Assembly (NCBI GenBank): GCA_017871115.1
Contig: JAFCIZ010000007.1
Coordinates: forward strand, 248,001-312,000
From: Cunninghamella blakesleeana
Taxonomy: Eukaryota; Mucoromycota; Mucoromycetes; Mucorales; Cunninghamellaceae
DNA: 64,000 nucleotides
Direction: 5' to 3'
Notes under the pieces: model-generated
What the model saw: only the letters and a program-made list of their open reading frames with translations
The model's database searches: none
Told to the model about the DNA's origin: nothing
Shown: piece by piece, positions 12,106 to 24,459 of the stretch
How the letters are laid out: every line of letters starts with the position of its first letter
Position numbering within the stretch: the first letter of the stretch is position 1
Made by a program: the position numbers and the translations under genes

Positions 12106-13586
12106 TCAACCTAATTCTACACATTGATAACTTGGAAATACAAGTTCGTCGTCTAACATTCTACGTAGTTGATCTACAATAAATCTTTCAATTTTACCTA
12201 CATTTTTTAATACTATATATTGATGAAAACAAATTAGAAAAATTAATAGACAATAATAAATATATGACTACTTTTTTTTCTTTATATTTACCATGCTTTT
12301 GTTCATCACCAACTATAGATTCAATATGTACATGTCGTAATAAACTATTATATATATATATATATATAAGAAGAAAGAATGAGAGAATGTGAGTGTGCGT
12401 GTGTTTATGAGATAAAATATATATATAAAAACTAAAAAAATACCATTTTTTTATATCTATGTAAAGATTACCTTCCTAAACCAATCATATCTTTATCACG
12501 TATTGTAGAAATATCTTCCTCTTCAGCTTCCAACATGGATACACAAACCCGATTCATACTTTGAATATAGGCAACTACAGCTGTAGCCTCAAATTCTACA
12601 CTGCGTACACACAATTGAATAGGTAAAGACATGAACTCCATACTTGGATAATTCATTCTTAATTCAGTTAAAATGGTCATACTCATATCCCCCTTATAAG
12701 ATACTAGTAAATGGGCTTGAAAATCCATCCTTGTTGATTCGTCTCGAATAGATGGAGGCTGAGATGTTGATTGTAGGGGTGGAGGTGGAGATGGATTTGA
12801 ATGAAATTGTTTACTAGCCGTTGATGAATGATTTAGTTCATCATCAATCCAATCGTGTATATCAATACCTGTGCTATTATCATTTTGTTGCTGTTGCTGT
12901 TGCTGCTGTTGTTGTTGTTGACGATACTCAATAAACGAACTACTTGTAGTTGGAGAAGTTGTTCTAGATGGAAAGTAAGAGCTGGTACCATGAGGTGTAG
13001 TAGGTACCATATGATTAAAAGGATGTTGTGGTGCTACTAAAGGAGATCGATGAAATGAATGCATTAATTGTATTCTTTGTTGTTGTTGCTGTTGCTGTTG
13101 CTGTAATAATTGTTGCTGTTGATGAAATAAAGGCTGAGGACTTAGTGGATAAGAAAATCGTTCGGGACGGTAGGGATGATTAGACTCTACCGTATTAAAA
13201 TAAGGGTCATTTGAATGGCTGGTGATAGTAGGTGAAGTGGGCAAAGTATTGATTTTACTATTATTGCTACTAGTTCCAATATTATTATTATTAAGGGTAT
13301 CACGAGTATTATTATTATTGTTGTTGTTAATATTATTATTATTATCATTATTATTATTATTTTCTAAATCATCCTCAGTATCATTTGGTTCATAAAATTC
13401 AGTAAAAGGATCGGTGATATCTATTATTTCTACAGTAGGTGCAGTAGTTCCCCAATCAAAAGCAATAACGTTAATGTTGCCAATAAACGAAGGTTTACTA
13501 ATAGCTTGAAAGTTTCTATTTAAAAATTGTATGACATATCCAGCAAGTTCATCATCAAGTTTATTCCAATCAAGATCGAAAGACAT
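12106..13586 (-). CDS. Mdm12, ERMES complex subunit (SMP domain)
   Basis: Predicted 424-residue Mdm12, the cytosolic subunit of the ER-mitochondria encounter structure that helps transfer phospholipids between ER and mitochondria. Three exons: 12472-13586, 12292-12344 and 12106-12212, in phase. The start at 13586 is chosen because the conserved N-terminus MSFDLDWNKL begins there; an in-frame upstream ATG at 13652 would add a non-conserved leader. SMP-domain motifs seen: FIGNINVIAFDWG, PTVEIIDITDPFTEFYE and the C-terminal VLKNVGKIERFIVDQLRRML. The middle is expanded by poly-Asn and poly-Gln runs encoded by trinucleotide repeats, inserted between the N-terminal part and the rest of the SMP domain as in many fungal Mdm12 proteins. 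Confidence 0.94.
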
Positions 13587-15895
13587 TATTATTATACTTT
13601 TAATATAAAATGCATGTATTAATTTATTAATATTGCTTTTAATATAATACAAATATAAAGTTAAAAAGACAAAGGAGTACTATTTTTTTTTTTTTTTCAT
13701 TCAAAAATATAAAATATTTTAAAATTCCAGTCGAGTTAGTCCGACAATTGCGGAATTTTAAAATAATACAATCACTTTTTTTTTTTTCTCTACCATATAA
13801 AAGGTTTTTTTGCTGGGCATAAACTATGTGAACTTATAGAGAAATCAACGTATTTTAAATTTTTTTAAATATATATATCTTTTTATAAACGTATTTCATT
13901 TTAATTAGAAAATTATTAAAATAATTCCATAAATAAAACAGAAAATTTATTGCAAGATAGAAAATAATATAAAGTAAAGAGGAGGTAAAAAAAAAAAAAC
14001 CAAAAAATTGAATGGGGGTGATTTAATTTATTTTATGAAAATCTCATTTTTCCTGGAACTCAACGATTTTGTAAAGAATAATAAAGTATCACAATTTAAA
14101 TTATCTATAGTGGCATTAAACGTCTTGACTGGTTTAGTAACTTTTATTTTATTTTTATTAATTCTTTAATCACTTTTTATTTCTTTTCGACAATAAAAAA
14201 GATATTTTTATTTTTTTATTTAGCACAAACTCTACGCCTTTTTGTTTTTATTTTGAAAAATCAGTTATTATTAAAAAAAAAAAAAACTCAATAAAATATT
14301 ATTTAATAATCACTAAATCCTTTTATTTTAATATTGTCGATTATTAACCAATATTAATTTATTTTATTTAATTATAATATTGCTGATCTTTATCGGATAC
14401 TATACTTCATTATATTTTATATTATATCATTTATATAGCTATTGATTATAATCCGATTATATAATATATTTTATTAGTTTATTTTATTTAATCTAAACCA
14501 AGTTGAATCTATACTATCTTTCACCTATAGCGTATTTTAAATCAAAATCTACCAGTGCAAGGAAAACAATTACTTTATAAATCCTTACTGAAACTAAAAT
14601 GAAAGAATGTCCCAGCCAGTATTATAAAGAAATAATAATAGTAATAATGGTGAAAATCGCTCTTTTCCCATTATTCAGAAAGATATACAAAAGCAGTTTT
14701 TACCAAAAAAAATATATATATATTTAATACGAGTATTTCCTTTTATAGGTTCCATAGTGTGTAACTAGTAAAGTCTATTAAAAAAGTGATCAATGCAGGT
14801 TATTTTTAACTATATTATATAATAATAATAATATAATAATAATAATAATAATATTAAACTGATTTATCATAATTATTTTTTAATAATGATTAAAAAAAAA
14901 AAAGAGAACCTTATTATTAATGTGGCTGGAAAATAAAGAAAACATAGTATTATTGATTTTAATTCATAAAATATATATATAACTATATCTATATAAGTAT
15001 ACGCGTGTTTTATAAAATAATAATTAAAAAAAAAAAAAAGCAGACAAAAACTATTGTCTCCCTTTCTTTTTGTTTTCACTCTGTCTCTCTCTCTCACTCA
15101 CACACACACACACACACTTTCCCCTTGAATCTGCCAATGTCGTATCTATTGATTAATACTGAGTTTATTTCTATCATTTCTCCTTTTTTTTTATTATTAT
15201 TATTACTACCTTTTTAAACTTTTGTTTAAATAAAATAAATAAATAGTTAAATTTATATTTATTTTTATAAATAATTATAAATATATATATATATGTGTGT
15301 GTACATATATATATATATAATTATAGTTATATAAATTTCATTATCACTTAATAAATAGTATTATTAGTATAATTATAATTTTTAATTTTTTTATTAAACT
15401 CACTCAATATATTGAACTTATAAGTTAAACTAGGAGTGAAAAAGTACTGACGTTTATTGTTATATATATCAAAATAAGCTCATGCATATTTTTTATTGAT
15501 CAACTTTTATAAAAATGCACGTTTTGATATATATATATTTATCGTTTAAAAAATAAAATAAAAAAACTGGTTTAAATCAACTTTAATGACAACGGAGCTA
15601 TTTTAGGAAATGAATGTCTGGGTTTCAATTTTTTAATTTTCTTATAAAATTCATGTTGGTTTCTTTTTTTTTTTTTCGTTCTTCTTTCCCTTTTTTTTTT
15701 TTTTTTCTTCGTTCTATTCAGTTTATTTTATTTGCTATTTTTTATTTTATTTTATCATTGTAAATAATTAATATTTATACCTACGTGTATATTTAAATAT
15801 ATTTTTATATACAGATTCATAGTAATTATTTTTTTTAAAATTCGTATCGCTGCTATTTAGATCTTTAATAAAAAATAAAAACAATATAAAGAGTG
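13587..15895. other. Long intergenic region
   Basis: About 2.3 kb between divergent genes (Mdm12 on minus, the coiled-coil gene on plus). It has AT-rich tracts, a (CA)n run near 15096-15117 and TA tracts near 15284-15320. One short ORF with a hydrophobic end (14035-14169) is listed separately. Nothing else coding was recognised. Confidence 0.5.
14035..14169 (+). CDS. Possible 44-aa membrane micro-ORF
   Basis: An ATG-initiated ORF whose last 22 residues form a plausible transmembrane helix (VALNVLTGLVTFILF). The preceding half is polar and amphipathic. The base composition is less AT-biased than the surroundings. No homology was recognised and no splice partner is obvious. It could be a genuine micropeptide, an exon of something larger or chance. 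Confidence 0.2.
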   Translation: MKISFFLELNDFVKNNKVSQFKLSIVALNVLTGLVTFILFLLIL

Positions 15896-17449
15896 ATGAG
15901 TGTACAAGCTGTCATTGCTGCATTAAACCAACAAAGTAATCAAACAGAAATTCAACCCAACTATAAAATAAATTCTTCTTTAAAACGAGCCAGTACTAAA
16001 AGCACATCATCCACCTCCACAACAACGGATTTAGCATCTATAAGAAACCGATTTAATAATAATAGTAGTAATGATCATGAATTAATTAAAAAAAAATCAT
16101 CAACGTCTACACTAAAAGAAATCAATATTACCAAAAATGAAAAATCATCCACCTCCACCACCTCCACTAGCAGTAACATAAAAGTGGCTAATAAATATCG
16201 TACGGATAAATCACTCAATACAGAAAATAAAGATCCAAAACTCCTTACTTTAGAAAAACAGCTTGAAAAAGTCACATTAGAAAGGGATTCATTACAACAA
16301 CAGTTATCTCAATGTCATTGTCATTATAATAATAGTAATAATAGTAATAATACCCCTTATAATTCAGGGTCAATGGTATCACATGATGAACATTATAGCA
16401 GTAATCAATTATGGTTTGAAATGAATCATGATGCTGCTAATGGCGACGATCATGATTATGAAGAGCTTATAACCCATTATCACCAAACTACATCGCAATC
16501 TATATCAAATTATCGTCAACAAATCGACCAATTAAAGAGACAATTAGCGGCATGTGAAATTGGAACTCAATGGATGATGGGGAAATATTTAGGTGAATTG
16601 GAAAGAGAAAGATTACATACAAAATCTTTAAAAACTATTGTACAGAGTCAAGAAACTTTAATTCATACCATGGAAAACAATTATAAACAGAATGCCACTT
16701 CTTCAACATTACCGTCTTCTTTTTCAACTTCTTCTATGGCTTCTATTGCTTCTAATCACCACCATTCTCAACAACAATATTTCTTGTTAAGATCTCAAGT
16801 TGATTTACAAAAAATGGAATTAGACGATCAGCAAGATATCATTCATATGTTAATGGAAGAGAGGGAATTATTAATAAAAAAATTAAATCATAAATCAATC
16901 CACCTTCATCAACAAAAGAGACGCTCAAGAGCCATCTCTTCTTCCTCCTCAACATCCACATCTTCAACTTCTTCATCTTCATCATCATCACCTGTCAGAC
17001 TTTACTCGCCTCCTCACACACCTCCACCTTTTGACCGCTTGCCAGCTTTACCAACTTCCTCTTCCTTTTCTTCCACTATTTCATCCACTTCAACAACAAC
17101 AGAACCTATCACACCACCATCATCTCAACGCCCTTCAATGATTACTTTTGATCATAAGCCTATTATTCATGAGTATAATAGTAATGATGATGAAAATGAA
17201 TATGAAAATGAAATTGGTCATGATAAAAAGATTAACAATTTCCCCCCTCCTCAACGGCAGTCATCTTTATTACATAAATCGTCTATGCCTGATATTCGAT
17301 CCATTCACTATTCAAGTTTAAATTCGCCAAGAACTTCTCTAGGTCAGCATCCTTCTTCAATGGACCCTTATTTATTATTGTCCTCAAAAAAATCATTATC
17401 AAGACAAAGATCTTTTTGGAAAGGCTGGAAACAACGTTTATCTAATTAA
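15896..17449 (+). CDS. Ser/Thr-rich coiled-coil protein, function unknown
   Basis: Intronless 517-residue ORF starting at the ATG at 15896. Three coiled-coil stretches are visible: about 120-140 (LEKQLEKVTLERDSLQQQL), about 205-265 (YRQQIDQLKRQLAAC, then GELERERLHTKSL) and about 300-335 (MELDDQQDIIHMLMEEREL). These alternate with low-complexity Ser/Thr, Asn and His runs. A proline-rich stretch (YSPPHTPPPFDRLPALP) and a basic C-terminus with SRQRSFWKGWKQRL could bind SH3-type proteins or membranes. No catalytic domain is seen. This is a scaffold- or cytoskeleton-like profile; the family is not identified. Confidence 0.75.
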   Translation: MSVQAVIAALNQQSNQTEIQPNYKINSSLKRASTKSTSSTSTTTDLASIRNRFNNNSSNDHELIKKKSSTSTLKEINITKNEKSSTSTTSTSSNIKVANKYRTDKSLNTENKDPKLLTLEKQLEKVTLERDSLQQQLSQCHCHYNNSNNSNNTPYNSGSMVSHDEHYSSNQLWFEMNHDAANGDDHDYEELITHYHQTTSQSISNYRQQIDQLKRQLAACEIGTQWMMGKYLGELERERLHTKSLKTIVQSQETLIHTMENNYKQNATSSTLPSSFSTSSMASIASNHHHSQQQYFLLRSQVDLQKMELDDQQDIIHMLMEERELLIKKLNHKSIHLHQQKRRSRAISSSSSTSTSSTSSSSSSSPVRLYSPPHTPPPFDRLPALPTSSSFSSTISSTSTTTEPITPPSSQRPSMITFDHKPIIHEYNSNDDENEYENEIGHDKKINNFPPPQRQSSLLHKSSMPDIRSIHYSSLNSPRTSLGQHPSSMDPYLLLSSKKSLSRQRSFWKGWKQRLSN

Positions 17450-18699
17450 AATAAGCAAATAAATAAATAATAATAAAACTATTATCAACATTATCACTAT
17501 CAACAACAATAGCAATTTCAACATCATCATCATCACATTTTTACTCCTTTTTTTTTATTTTATTTTTTATTTGCCTTTCCGTTTATTTTAATCCTTAAAA
17601 AAACTCGTCTATCCCTACTTTTTCTTCTTACGTACATACATTTAATACTTTTTATTTTATTCCATCATGCAGGAACATGATCTTTTTCTTTTATTATTAT
17701 TAGTATACCTTTTTTTAATTATTTTTATTTCATTTATCTTTTTATTTTATTTCATCCTATCTTCATTTTCATAATTAATTATATGTACATTATTTAGTTT
17801 TAGTATCTAACTCAATGAATCAAACAAAGAAAAATAAAAATAATTAAAAAAATTACAAGTAAAAATAAAAACAAACAAATTTATTTAATATAAACAAATG
17901 ATTGTCAAAAAACTTTTTCTTCTTCTTTTTTTCCTTCAATAAATATGATTGCGTATTCATCTCATATATCATGCATTTGATATATAAGGATGTACGTACG
18001 TATACTTTTTTTTTTTTTTTCTTAAAAGAGTCTCGTGTATGAGCTTCTGATCATCGTCATATTTTTAAGGGGAAGGGGTAAAAAAGAAAAAAAGAAAAAA
18101 GAAAAAAAGAAAAAGAAAAAAATAAAAGCAGATACATAGTCTGAGAGTGGAATAAAAAGTAATTAATAGTAATCATTTTGCCATTTTTAGTTACCATCCT
18201 AGTCGATCACTCTTTATGATTTTATAATTTAAAACTACGTTTCCATTTATGAAGTAATATAATTACTATAATTAAGATTCATATTAAATTATTATTATTA
18301 TTATTATTATTTTGAACGATATAATATATATTTATATAACATAAATAAATAAACAATAAATAAAAAAAGGAATATATATTACATATATAAAGTCTCCTGA
18401 TATAAAAATGTGTTCGTATATTTAGTAATTTTGCCTTAAAGCTTGGTTGTAAGTTGTTTATCCAGTTTTTTTTTTCTCCTCGATTTTATATATTAACTCA
18501 ATTATTGTTAAAATTGACTTAGATTTATACTTTGAATATTGTATTAAAAAAAAAAAATCAAATAATATGTATATCACATAAGTATATTTATATATTTATA
18601 TATAATGTTTACTTTTTTTTTTGTCTTTTTTTGTCATGTTTGTTTAAAAAAATAAAAAATAAAAAAATATTTAAAAACATAATAGTTGTAACAAATGAT
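17450..18699. other. Intergenic region between convergent genes
   Basis: About 1.25 kb with T-rich and A-rich tracts, a purine-rich run at about 18078-18125 and a (TTA)n run at about 18291-18310. It holds the 3' ends of the coiled-coil gene and RPN1. No gene was recognised. Confidence 0.55.
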
Positions 18700-20908
18700 C
18701 TACTCTGTATCTTCTTCCATATAATCAGCATTCTTCTTCAACAATACAATGCCTTCCAAAACAGGAGCCAATGAGATATCTATAAATAAAATAATAATAT
18801 GTATATATTTATCAATAAAAAAAATTTCATAAAATTACATTTATGAACACGTATACGAAAGTATATATATAATCACTTACATTCTTCTGTAGCTAATTCT
18901 GCACGTTCAGAATGTGCTAATAATACTGGGGTTGAATGTGTTTGGAAACCTGTGATTGTCTTTGGTCGACCAGCTTGTCCAACAACATCTACTGCTTGAC
19001 CAACACGTACTGTTACTGGTAAATTATTTAATTCACTGTCAAATGTAATCAAGAATCGAGGATACATAGCTGTGACCAAGGAATATAATAAATAATGCCA
19101 TTTACCAAAGATGACTATTGTAATAAAATAGTAAAAATAAAAATAAAAACGCATATATAAATAAATACTCCACCCATTGATTATCATTTTAATAAAAGAA
19201 AAAAGAAACTTACAAGGTTTGTGATCAGTAAATGTAATAATGCTTGTCATTAAACCAGCTACAGCCACAGGAGACATAATTTGACGATCAGAATGGAATG
19301 GATTTAATGTCATGGTACCTTTAGCCATATGTAATAAACCTTGGGCAATACGAACCATGAATAAACTGGAAGGTTCTTTATGATAATAACTGGCTAACTG
19401 ACGTAACATTTGTGCAAGACGAGCATTGTTAGTACCAGCACCTACTAAACCCATGGCAAAGATGGCACTGATGGCTACTTCTGTATCATTATCGTGAGAA
19501 TATTTACTTAAAGTATCTAAGACAGTAACAATTGGATTGGAGGCACATAGTAATCCAAGTGCTAAGGGAACAGCTTTACGAATAGTAGGTTCACCATAAT
19601 GCATCTAAGATAACAAATAATGGAAAATAGATGGAAAATAGAAAATAGATTTTAAAAATAAGTAAAACATTTAGCCTTTATCCTTTCCAATTATTATTAT
19701 TATTATTATCGTGGTTGTTATTGTATAAATATAAATATTTTTTTTTACCAAATGATTAAAGGTACGCATAGACATTTCAGTACCAACATCTTCACCCATA
19801 GCAATCAAAGCAACACCAATGGTAGCAAAAGCTTGATGTGTATCATCTTCTTTTTCTTTATCTAAATGGTCATTACAAATATGTAACATCTTTTGTACCT
19901 TAAGAACATTACCAGTACCAGCATAAGATAAAACTTCAACAAGTACTTCAGCTTGTTTACCAATTGGGTGTTCAATGGCTTTAAGTGTTTCTAAAGTGGC
20001 ATCAGATGCATCTTGTTTACCAAGGAATAAAAGACCAAGACCAAGGGCCATGAATCTTGACCATGTTTCTTTAAGATATTTATCTTCACGTTCCATCATG
20101 GTTAGTAAAATAGTACTAACAATATCACCATGACATGTACCAACAAAGACCATACCAAGAGCTAAAGCTGCTACAGATGATAATTCCATAGATAAGGCGG
20201 TATCACTTACAATAGGTAATAATAATTCTGCAATTTCTTCACGACCAGATCCAGCATATGCAAGACCAAGACTATATACAAATGAAACAAAATATAAAAA
20301 TAAAAATCATATATTAACAAAATTGGAAATATCATTCTCTTTTTAAAAGATAAAATAAATATCATTCATTACCCAAAGATAGCAGCATGTCGAACATGTA
20401 AATTACCACTTTCAATAGATTCGCTTAATAATGCTAAAGCAGGATCAGATTCTTCGCGAACACCAGAATTTAAAATACCAATGGCTAAAAGAGCACCAGC
20501 CTAGTAATGATAATAATAATAATAAAATAAGTTTCACGTTTCATGATATATATATATATTTATATAACTAGTGCTCTTTTTTTATTATACTTTATTTTAC
20601 TTTATTAATAAAAATTTTTATATTTACTTACCTTTATATTATTATCTTCAGAATACATATATTTATCAATCAAAGTAAGACCAACTTCAATATCCCATAA
20701 TGAAATCATACCTATAGATGCAGTAGCACTAGTCATACCGTATTCTTTTGTTTTATAAATCCATGATGATTGACTTTCATCTTCTGTAACCATTAATTTA
20801 TCCTTTCTAAAACCAGCGTTCACAAAAGCATTCACAAAAGTAGAAGCAAGATTGTTACGAGCGGAATCAACATTAGCACTGAAAGTTGTTCCTAAAAATT
20901 ATTAAATA

Positions 20909-20961
<53 letters not shown>

Positions 20962-22623
20962 TACATATGGTTTAAGTCATGATGTTGGTAGTAGTAATTA
21001 TTTACAACTTAAAAAAATAACTTACGGTGATTTTCAAGATGACTCTTGTAAATATCTTCTGGTGTTTTTGGTTCTAATACATCTAATTCACGTGCAAGTG
21101 ATATGAAATATCTTGATAAATGACTGTTGTTTAAACATTCACTTAATTCTACATCATCCGTTTCAATTTGAATTTGTTGACGAGCTAACTGGAAAGCCAT
21201 TTGTTTTTTTAATAAACTATATATAAAAAAGAAAATGATGCAAATTAAAAAAAGTTATTAAATAAATGGAATTTTTTAACATATTTTTATAATTGTTAAT
21301 ATTAATCTGGCTATTCTTATTGATGACTTACGGATCTGAACAGGATTCAAAATCTTCTTTAATGGAATCCATATCACCCATACGAATAGATAAGTTGATT
21401 GCTAAAGCATATTTTTCTTGTTGACGATAAATAGTACGAACGGTGCGAAGGAAGCTAAGGTCATCAGGGGGTGCAAGTAAATTGACGCAACTATTGTGAT
21501 ATATATGTATAAATAACGAGCCATTATTATTTTGCTTTTTCTTTTTCTTATTATTTAATTATTTAATTTTATATATATATATATTTACCCAACCATATAT
21601 AAACAAACACGTTCATAAGTATTTTTATCAACAAAACGAGGTAACTGATCAATTGCTTCTAACTCCAATAATAAATCTACAGCGTCAGCTTCACCATTAT
21701 GTTTCAAAAAGAATGGAACAATGTTCAAGGCTAAATCCAAAATATCCTTTGTTGGTTCTTCCTTTTCATTACGTGATTCATGTTCTTGCATAATTTCACC
21801 GGCTAAATGGCGTACGTATTCATGACCCCATGATCCAAAATCATCTTCTGCTGTTCCTTGTAAACGATATTTTAAACAAAGACGTTCACCTTCTTCAGCG
21901 TATGACATTGATAAAACTGAAAGAATATCTGAGAAAAGGTTCTAAAACGATTTTTTTTAAGAAAAAAGTATTAGATATTTTATAAGTACATGACACTTTA
22001 TATTTTACTTTTATTTTTTCTTATAAAATTATCAGTAGATATAGATAATTTTATTTATTTTTACCTTATCTTCAGAAGATGGCCAAGTTTCATACACAGC
22101 TTTTAATGTATCATAATGAGGGCTTAAAAACTTGAGTGGTTTAGGTACAGAAGTCATAGAAGTAGTGGAAGTACGAATCAAGGTACGAAGTTGTTCTAAA
22201 GCTGGACGATGAAGATCAGTTTGTGCATCCTATTTATTTTGATTTATATAAATAATTATAACAATAATGGCGATAATATACATATATATATATATTAACC
22301 ATCTCTTTCTACATACAATATTTATTTATATATAAATAACTAAACATACCTGTACTCTTTCTACTAATAATTCAAGTTCGCTTTTCAATTGTTGGTCTTC
22401 TTCTGACTAATAATCATTATAAATATATATATAATAAGTTAATGCTTTTATTAAATTCTATGGTGTATCTTTTTTTTTTTTTTTGTTCATCTATTTATAT
22501 TTCGATTTATTTTTCGTTTACCAATTCTTCTTCTTGATCTTTTTTATCCTTTGTTTTGTCATCCTTGGTCTTGTCATCTTTTGTAGGATCAGTTGGTGGT
22601 ATATCTTTTTTTTGTTCAGTCAT
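18700..22623 (-). CDS. 26S proteasome regulatory subunit Rpn1 (PSMD2)
   Basis: Predicted 880-residue Rpn1, the largest base subunit of the 19S particle, which binds ubiquitin-like shuttle factors. Twelve exons, all GT-AG and phase-consistent: 22522-22623, 22350-22406, 22065-22229, 21589-21941, 21332-21490, 21026-21216, 20632-20891, 20373-20500, 19749-20271, 19214-19604, 18881-19114 and 18700-18779. The N-terminus is a charged Lys/Asp-rich stretch. Proteasome/cyclosome (PC) repeats follow in the middle, visible as '[15 protein letters not shown]', '[13 protein letters not shown]' and '[12 protein letters not shown]'. The conserved C-terminal part has [14 protein letters not shown], and the protein ends in [18 protein letters not shown]. 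Length is close to that of the animal protein. An (AT)n microsatellite sits in the intron between 20892 and 21025. Confidence 0.96.
20912..20957. repeat. (AT)n microsatellite in an RPN1 intron
   Basis: An uninterrupted AT dinucleotide run of about 46 nt, wholly within the intron between the 21026-21216 and 20632-20891 exons. Similar but shorter TA runs occur throughout the window. Confidence 0.9.
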
Positions 22624-24459
22624 TTTTTTTATTTTTTTCAAAAGTAATTATAAATAAAAATAAAATAAAATATTCAAATTGATAATCTATGTATATGAGG
22701 GAAAAAACTTTTCTTTTTTTAAAAAAAGAGAAAATATATTAATATAAATATATATTTTAAAAAAATACAAGAAAGAAAAGAGAAGAAAAAATTATTGCGC
22801 GTACTATTCTCTTTTAAAAAAATTCAACCTATAAAAAAATGATTGCGCGTTCCCATTATAAATTTCTAATACCGCCTGCTGTTGGAGAAAATGTATGTGA
22901 CTTTTTTTAGAGTACCAAAGATAATTCACCATGTCACTTAAGGTATACACTCTTTTTTATTATTTATTTATCAAAAACCATATATATAATTACTAAATAC
23001 ATACGTTAATCTATTTAATAATAAATTACAAAAGTAATAGAAGCTTTGTACTTGTTTATATATAAATATACAGTTTTCTCAACATATCTGGTGGATATCG
23101 GTAGTTTAATTTTTATATGCATTATTTTTACAAAATAAGATTAATAACCTTCCAAGCATTAAATAAAAAAAAAAAATTAAAATTGTGAGCCAAAGGAATA
23201 AAATTATTTCTCAAAATTATTTCCAGTCCAATCTGATTTAATTAAAAAAAAACTGTGAAAGATACCGGATAAAAAAAAATGACAATGTATTATATATGAG
23301 TTGGAAAAAGAATTAATGATTGTATAAAAACGTTGGAATAAAAAAAACAACGATATATTTTATATAATTTAAAGAAAAGATAACTGAATATATATATATA
23401 TATATATAAAAGAAATTTTACCATTATGAATAGTATACTATGAGACAACGTTGTTTTTATATATACTTGGGTCAGTTGCTTCCTTGAATTCTGTTACTAT
23501 CATTTTATACCATTTCCTAAAAGTAGTAATTTAATAAAATATAAATCATTCTATATTCAAAACATAACTAACTATTAAATTCAATATTATTTGTATTGCT
23601 GACTATTTAATTATATTTAGATAAATGAAATTCAAGTCATGATATATTATATATTTTTTCATAACGAATAGTTACTTGGCTTTTGCACTTCGAGATCACC
23701 ATTTCCTAGTGAATTGATTTACTTAATGCCATTTAATTTACTTAATAAGGAATGTGATTGATATAAATGTACTTTATTTCTTTAAAATTTAAATTAAAAT
23801 ATTATATCTATCTCTGTTGCTACTAGATCAATTAAGTTAAAATCTAATAAATCGTTAGCATAACCGTCACCTATATAGGCTAATTTTCATAAGACGATCT
23901 TACATATTTATTAATAAATCATATATTCATATTCAAGTTATGTATCAATTTATCATTACAAAAACAATTAATATGAGTTTTTAACAGATTATAGTATTAT
24001 CTTTTTACTTAGTTGTACTAATATTTATGCGATGATTCTTGATAATTTGTAGATTTATTTGAATATTCATAATTTAGCTAAATGTGTATTTTTCTCTACT
24101 GAAAAGAGTTAATCAACTTTATATTGTAGTAGATCAATGATATAATTATTATTTACACATTGGCTAATTATTATATAACGATCATATATTTTGGCTGATT
24201 TAGTTAAGAATCAGGTATTTCCATTGTCTTTTTTTTTTGTTTTCTATAACTCACTCAATATAGAAAGCACTCTCTTATATCTACTGTTTGTGGTTTTAAA
24301 TTGATTTTTTATTTGATACAAATACTTGTAAAAAAATTAAATTTAAAAATGGATTATCTATATCATTGTTACATAAATACAATAACTAAGTACAAGTTAA
24401 AATGACAATTAAAACAGATTAAAAATCAATAAAATCTACAACGAAACCAAACCAGGGAT
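22624..24459. other. Intergenic region between divergent genes
   Basis: About 1.8 kb upstream of RPN1 (minus) and of the RAD51D-like gene (plus). GC-richer islands occur near 22797-22900 (for example ttgcgcg repeats at 22793-22801 and 22840-22848), probably promoter sequence. A very short spliced reading frame may start at 22931 (see findings). The rest is AT-rich without a recognised gene. Confidence 0.5.

Noticed and set aside
15005..15217. Plus-strand open stretch with KKKKK and SHSHTHTHT runs
   Set aside because: It is a translation of a poly-A run and a CT/CA microsatellite; no domain or splice context.
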